Source: Tuctoria greenei
Taxonomy: Eukaryota > Streptophyta > Magnoliopsida > Poales > Poaceae
Direction: 5' to 3'
Assembly: GCA_036927565.1 (NCBI GenBank)
Contig: JAYESD010000009.1
Location: 167,546,929-167,610,928, forward strand
Length of the DNA: 64,000 nt
This document shows positions 59,166-64,000 of the stretch, piece by piece (position 1 is the stretch's first letter; each line of letters begins with the position of its first letter). The notes under the pieces are model-generated. The model worked only from the letters and a program-made list of their open reading frames with translations. It was not told the DNA's origin and searched no databases. The position numbers were made by a program, and so were the translations under genes.

Positions 59166-60398
59166 ATGGGCGGTGAGGAAGGAAGGCAGATCAAGAGGAT
59201 GGAGTTGGAGCTCCAGGAACCTCGTCTCACCGAGGACAACATCAGGGAGATCCTAGTCCGCCTGCCGGTCAAAGACGTCGTCCTCTACGGCACCATCTGC
59301 AAGGCGTGGCGCCTCATCACCACTAACCAGGACTTCCTTGCTGAGAACGCACGCCGCCAACCGGCTCAGGTCCTCCTCTACAGGTACATCCCTCAGCTGC
59401 CATCCAGAGGACGTTGGGCCACGGATGTCATGCTGGACGCGATCTCCGTCTCTGGCGACCTAGAGAGCCGGCGTAGTGTTATCCGCTACCCTAAACCAGA
59501 AAATGGAGGGTGGCTCCTGCTCGCCGTCTGCGACGGTGTCCTCCTACTCAAGAAGGCAGATGGCATATACAACTTGTGTAACCCCACAACAAGGAAGTGG
59601 GCTGACCTCACGGGGCTTAATCCGCCTCCGCCGCCACAGCCGACCGACCTGTTCGATGAGCCGGAGTACACCTTCTACTTCCACCAGCAATCAGGTGAGT
59701 ATCGTCTCTTATGTCGAAAAACTTGGACTAGAAACGAGAAATGGTGCATCCTCTCCACTGGGGAGCTTGGAAAAAGGAATATCTACACAGAGGCTGCCAA
59801 CGCAGATGGTATAGCTGCGCTTGTGCCCTGCCTGCGCAAGGCAGTAACAGCGCCCATGGCTCTCCACGGCAACCTGCACTGGCCGCCTCAACCGGACTCT
59901 GCCGCTGGCCAGACAAAGATGGTGGCTTTTGACATATTTTCAGAGACATTCACCCAAATGGATGGTCCACCGACGACCACAGGCAACAATCGTGTAAAGC
60001 TCTTCATCATAGACGAGCTCCTTGTGGGAGCTGACTTTGGGCAGGAGAACAGCATTGACCTCTGGTTCCTTGAGAACTATGGCAATGCCGCTAGGTGGGA
60101 ACTGCGCCACCGGGTTGCCATGCCGTGGGGGCCTTATAGTCATGGAAGACCATCAGACCCTTTGAGTCTGTTGAGTATGGCCGCGGTGGCTGATGAACAA
60201 GGCAACATCTTACTCGGTAACAGTCACGGTTTAGTACTCTATAACAGGAACAAGAAACAGACAATAAAGACCATCAACTCTGAGATGCTGGATAACATAA
60301 ATGTCATTGTGTCGAGGCACGTGTTCAGAGCAAACCTCATGCATCACCCTCACTTCTCCACAAGGCCTGCCACTGATATGCTCTTTGCTCACTTCTAA
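59166..60398 (+). CDS. F-box protein A3, intact, 410 aa
   Basis: Nearly identical to A1, including L at residue 40 that separates A1/A3 from A2. The F-box is at about 21-62 and the F-box-associated tail to 410. Differences from A1 include T for A in the EYAFYF segment and L for P in the STGEPGKRN segment. AATAAA lies near 60418. It would be an SCF substrate receptor by family; the substrate is unknown. Confidence 0.88.
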   Translation: MGGEEGRQIKRMELELQEPRLTEDNIREILVRLPVKDVVLYGTICKAWRLITTNQDFLAENARRQPAQVLLYRYIPQLPSRGRWATDVMLDAISVSGDLESRRSVIRYPKPENGGWLLLAVCDGVLLLKKADGIYNLCNPTTRKWADLTGLNPPPPPQPTDLFDEPEYTFYFHQQSGEYRLLCRKTWTRNEKWCILSTGELGKRNIYTEAANADGIAALVPCLRKAVTAPMALHGNLHWPPQPDSAAGQTKMVAFDIFSETFTQMDGPPTTTGNNRVKLFIIDELLVGADFGQENSIDLWFLENYGNAARWELRHRVAMPWGPYSHGRPSDPLSLLSMAAVADEQGNILLGNSHGLVLYNRNKKQTIKTINSEMLDNINVIVSRHVFRANLMHHPHFSTRPATDMLFAHF

Positions 60399-61628
60399 TG
60401 CTATGTTTCTGGATCCAAATAAATGCTTCTCTATTCATCTTTTTCAGAACTGATTGTTCAAAACATATACTCTTGTTACATTTAACCTTGGTGGTGATGT
60501 CTGTCTGGCTACATTTATCTGTTTGTGGATTGTATTTATTGAGGTATCAATAAAAAGTTATGATGTTTTATGAGTTTATTATGTGAGCTTGATCAATGTG
60601 AAATGATGTGTTATTACTTTAATGTTCTGGTCATAACACCATGCTAGTTAGGCCATCTGGAACCACACCACCCTGTCATGATTTCGAGTTGGAGCGCAAT
60701 ATTGCATGATTGCATGTTTTTTGGAACCTGTCAGAGTTCATCGGCATAACATACTCTCTAATAACTGCAAAACTGAGGCTTTGATCTGCCTAGTTTGGAC
60801 AGGTGACGGAACTGTCAGGTGCACCATCAGGTAATTCTTCGCCTACTAGCTAAATTGCATGATCTACTTCCGCATACTCTGCAGGCGACTTGGCACCTGC
60901 ATCACCATGCACCGACCTGCTCTATTTCTGCACCCCTACGTGTGTCTCCGGACTTTCTTTTTTTGGGACAATGCATGCCTACGGACTCATAGGATCATCT
61001 CTGTACTTATACAGCTATCAAAGTGTTATTGAATTGGCCTCACACTGCACACCCTATACCAGAAAAACCTAATTATTAATTAATATGAGGTGACCGGCGG
61101 ATCTCACTAGCTATGCGTCCCATATACCACAAACTGGTTACAGGTGGACTACAAAAGCATGCTCATCATGAAACCTTAGGGCATGTTTGACATGGCTCCA
61201 CAACTGAGCCATGCTGCCAAACACCTCAACTCCAAAACTCCACAGGGAGGTCCAACTCTAGGGAGTTTATGGAGCTCTAGTTCATTTTCTTGAAGTACCT
61301 CTTTTTTTTCTCCAGCAACCGTAATTATATGATAGACCTAGTCATGGAGTTCAAAGTTATTTACCCGCAATTGCCACAGGTTACAGAAAAAACGATTCAC
61401 TAGTTTTTCTTTTCATCTCTTCTGGAGACTCTCGGAAACACAGGTTGGGCCCAAGGCAGGGCACCGCGCCCTCTTGATGCGCGAGCTAGGGCACCACCGT
61501 GGCCTCTGTTTGCCCGCCGCCCACCTCCCTCGTTTGCCCAATCCCGTTCCTCTCCTCTGCCTGAGACTTCGGCCATTTGCAGAAACCCTAGACGCAGATG
61601 CACATGGCATTCTCACTCTGCTTTAGCG
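60399..61628. other. 3' flank of gene A3
   Basis: A copy of 8943-10170, without a gene. Confidence 0.55.
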
Positions 61629-63631
61629 TGTGGGGACCGGAGTCCACACTTTCCAGGAATCGCATTGGGTGGTGCCGTGCGATGCGACACCCAACAGCAC
61701 ACATGTAAAGGAACACGTATTACATAAATCATTTGCAGAAATTTACAAAGATATTCAGTTTACAAATAGTTTATAAAAATAAACTACAGCGGAAGATAGG
61801 ATTACAACTCTCGTACTCCAGTCTAATAAGCAAAAGAGAAGCCGTCGAGCCCACGTACGCTCCTCACTAGCCACGAAAACCAAACAGCAGCGGCATAGTT
61901 TCCACATGAGTATATCACTCGGGGAGTCCCGAGCCTCATCGGACAACCAATAAGCATAAGCACATAGGTTAGTACCTGCAAAAAAACTTATATAGCAACC
62001 GTGAGCACGAAGGCTCAGCAAGACTTAACCGTCTCACTTAAACATGAAACTCTACATGAGGGTAAAGACATAACATAGGATGGAAGATTTGCGTAACGGA
62101 CTCGCCTAATCGTGGGTCCTTATTTTTCAGATTTATAGCAGCAGCTTAAACCTTGTGCGGGGCAGCATCGTAACTCCACAATCAAACAAGAAACGCTTCA
62201 TCATGATGTTGCATGCCCAAGGTGGAATTTAAATTTTGTGAGCACTATACTAATACATACAACATAGCAATACCATGATAATATAATGTTCGTAACAGCA
62301 ACAATTAATTCTCATCTCAAGTGCAAGTATTTAACTACGTCATAACTCGGTGAACAAGTGGTACTCATAACCGTGAGGGACGGTGATTCGAATCAATGAT
62401 ACCCGAAAACCACGTCACGTACGCCCGTACTGGAAGTCACATCAGTGCACTCCACGGATGTCGTACGCAACCACCTTTCTCAAGTTCCGGCCAAGTTGAA
62501 TCGATTCAATCGTCTAGGACAGTATCCCCACTCACGGTGCACCCTTCCGCTGTGAAGATGTCGTGAGCGTGTTTCCGTCTACTATGGTGTGGCCGAAAGC
62601 CTGAGGCGAACGAAAAAGTCTCAACAAAAGCTTCCCAAGGTACACCGGTTTCCTGGATCCCATATATCCAGTATGACTCCAGTACAGTTCAAACTTGCTC
62701 AGCAGGGCGGCATACGGATCGGTCCTTAACCGACACAGGCAGGGCTACGCACCCAAGACCAAGTCTTGCTGCATCCTACGCCCCTGACCGGTCTCATTTT
62801 CAGATTACTATCTCATTCTCTTTGAACCAATCCCGTGTGAAAAGGTCCTAGCCATGCGAGTAGATTCCAACTACTTGACTTCTACCAAATCCTATACAAC
62901 ATTTAGCATAGCATAGTCTACATGATGACTTGACAACTAGCCAAATACTCCATGGGTTGATCTGGTCATGCAAGTGGATTTTCAATCACCTTAGCCCTAA
63001 TGCACAATACCAACCCTAGACATATGTGATAAAATCATAATTTTGTAATAGCGCTTAAATGCAAACCGGGGCTTGCCTGGTTGCGAGATGGTGTCAGAGT
63101 TAATCTCCAGAGGTATGACTTCAAGTAGCTCCGGGGTCCTCTTGAGCTCGGCAACTAATCGATATGCAAAGAATTAAGCAAGCTAATCAATACCGGTATT
63201 ATATTATAGTTCAAAGGAAAGACAATTAAGTATATGAATTTAAGCTTAATGGTTCTGGAAATTTTACAGGGGAGATTAGGTGCTATGAGGAAGATATGTA
63301 CCAAAAATTGGAGATGTCCAAGGAAGCTTGTTGTCTATAAAATTCCAACAACTAAAAGCCTTCTCTGAATTTTGGTTGTAATTCTGGAGGTCTATCATGG
63401 ATATCAGTGGTTGTATCATACAGAGGAGGTCTCACTGGTTCTAGGAAAACTTGTTTCATAAATTTCTAAGCTTCCTATTGGGATATATTGAATTTAGAAG
63501 TTTGGAAAAATTTCTGAAATAGTTCTGATGTTTTTGGGCATTCTATGACCTGTTAGGAAAATCTCCATATTGAACTAGGTTATTAAAGTCAAATGAAGCT
63601 GAAATTTTACAGGAATTCAGAAACTTACTAA
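61629..63631. repeat. R3 repeat, left part (copy 4)
   Basis: A full-length copy from TGTGGGGACC to the TAA before CACTA 4. There is no coding region. Confidence 0.5.
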
Positions 63632-64000
63632 CACTACTACAAAATACATTTTCACAGGTGTCTGCTTATTTTTTTTACAGACGGTTTGTTAAAAGTTACG
63701 CCTGTGATGTCATATGAGTTAATAACCGTCTGTGATAATAGAATATCACAGGCGGTCCGTAACAAACAACCGCCTGTGAAAATGTATTGATTTTCACAGA
63801 CGGTCCGTAACAAAAACCGTCTGTGATAATAGTCATTATCACAGGCGGCCCGTAACAAACAACCGTCTGTGAAAATATAATGATTTTCACAGGCGGTCCG
63901 TAACAAAAAAAAAACGCCTGTGATAATGCTGGCTCATGATTGGTCCGCTGCTTCATCCCACGGATCGCTCTTGGACTTTATATCTCTGCCTTCCGCTACT
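63632..64000 (+). mobile_element. CACTA element 4 (cut by window end)
   Basis: It starts CACTACTACAAAA after TAA (63629-63631). It holds the left hairpin array and the start of the same core as CACTA 1. Confidence 0.88.

Larger units (their letters stand above)
51452..64000 (+). repeat. Tandem F-box unit 3 (cut by window end)
   Basis: Unit 3 repeats unit 1 from its first base to the middle of the CACTA element, where the window ends. By eye it is closer to unit 1 than to unit 2. Differences from unit 1 include a longer C homopolymer in the A-gene leader (58920-58933) and a few substitutions in gene A. Confidence 0.9.

Overview
This is plant nuclear DNA, most likely from a grass (Poaceae). 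The signs are intron-bearing leaders, plant F-box genes with F-box-associated tails, CACTA elements with CACTACTACAAAA ends, a Ty3/gypsy element of the Tat (Ogre/Retand/Grande-like) lineage with an antisense extra ORF, and a Ty1/copia LTR primed by initiator Met-tRNA. No species can be named from the sequence alone. No bacterial, organellar, CRISPR, rRNA or tRNA gene was seen.

Layout. The window is a tandem array of one large unit of about 17.47 kb. Each unit carries a broken F-box fragment (B), about 5.5 kb of mostly non-coding DNA with a truncated copia LTR, a full F-box gene (A), an unclassified repeat (R3), a non-autonomous CACTA element, a second F-box gene (C), and a rearranged F-box fragment (D). 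Unit 1 is 1-17473. Unit 2 is 17474-51451 and is about 16.5 kb longer. Unit 3 starts at 51452 and runs off the window inside its CACTA element. Units 1 and 3 share variants that unit 2 lacks.

Unit 2. Gene A2 is cut at codon 399/400 by the left end of a CACTA-type element (26366). This runs into the 3' half of a Tat retrotransposon: RNase H, archaeal-type RNase H, integrase, a palindrome-rich spacer, an antisense coiled-coil/gypsy-type ORF, and an LTR at 34457-35332. The LTR abuts R3. After R3 and a CACTA element, the integrase-to-LTR-to-R3-to-CACTA block is repeated. The junction between the two blocks lies exactly at the right terminus of a CACTA element (38544/38545). This is what aberrant CACTA transposition, or CACTA-mediated unequal exchange, would leave.

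Genes. Three F-box reading frames look intact: A1 (7710-8942), A3 (59166-60398) and C3 (48444-49631). A2 is open but has a 19-residue transposon-encoded tail in place of its native C-terminus. C1 has a nonsense codon and a frameshift. B and D are composites of F-box pieces. By family, intact members would be substrate receptors of SCF ubiquitin ligases; their substrates are unknown. Gene A has a leader built of three homologous exon-like repeats, each ending in a 5' splice site. Gene C lacks this leader and starts directly downstream of repeat-like DNA.

Limits. All homology calls are by eye from motifs and comparison between copies. No database search, alignment score or expression evidence was available.
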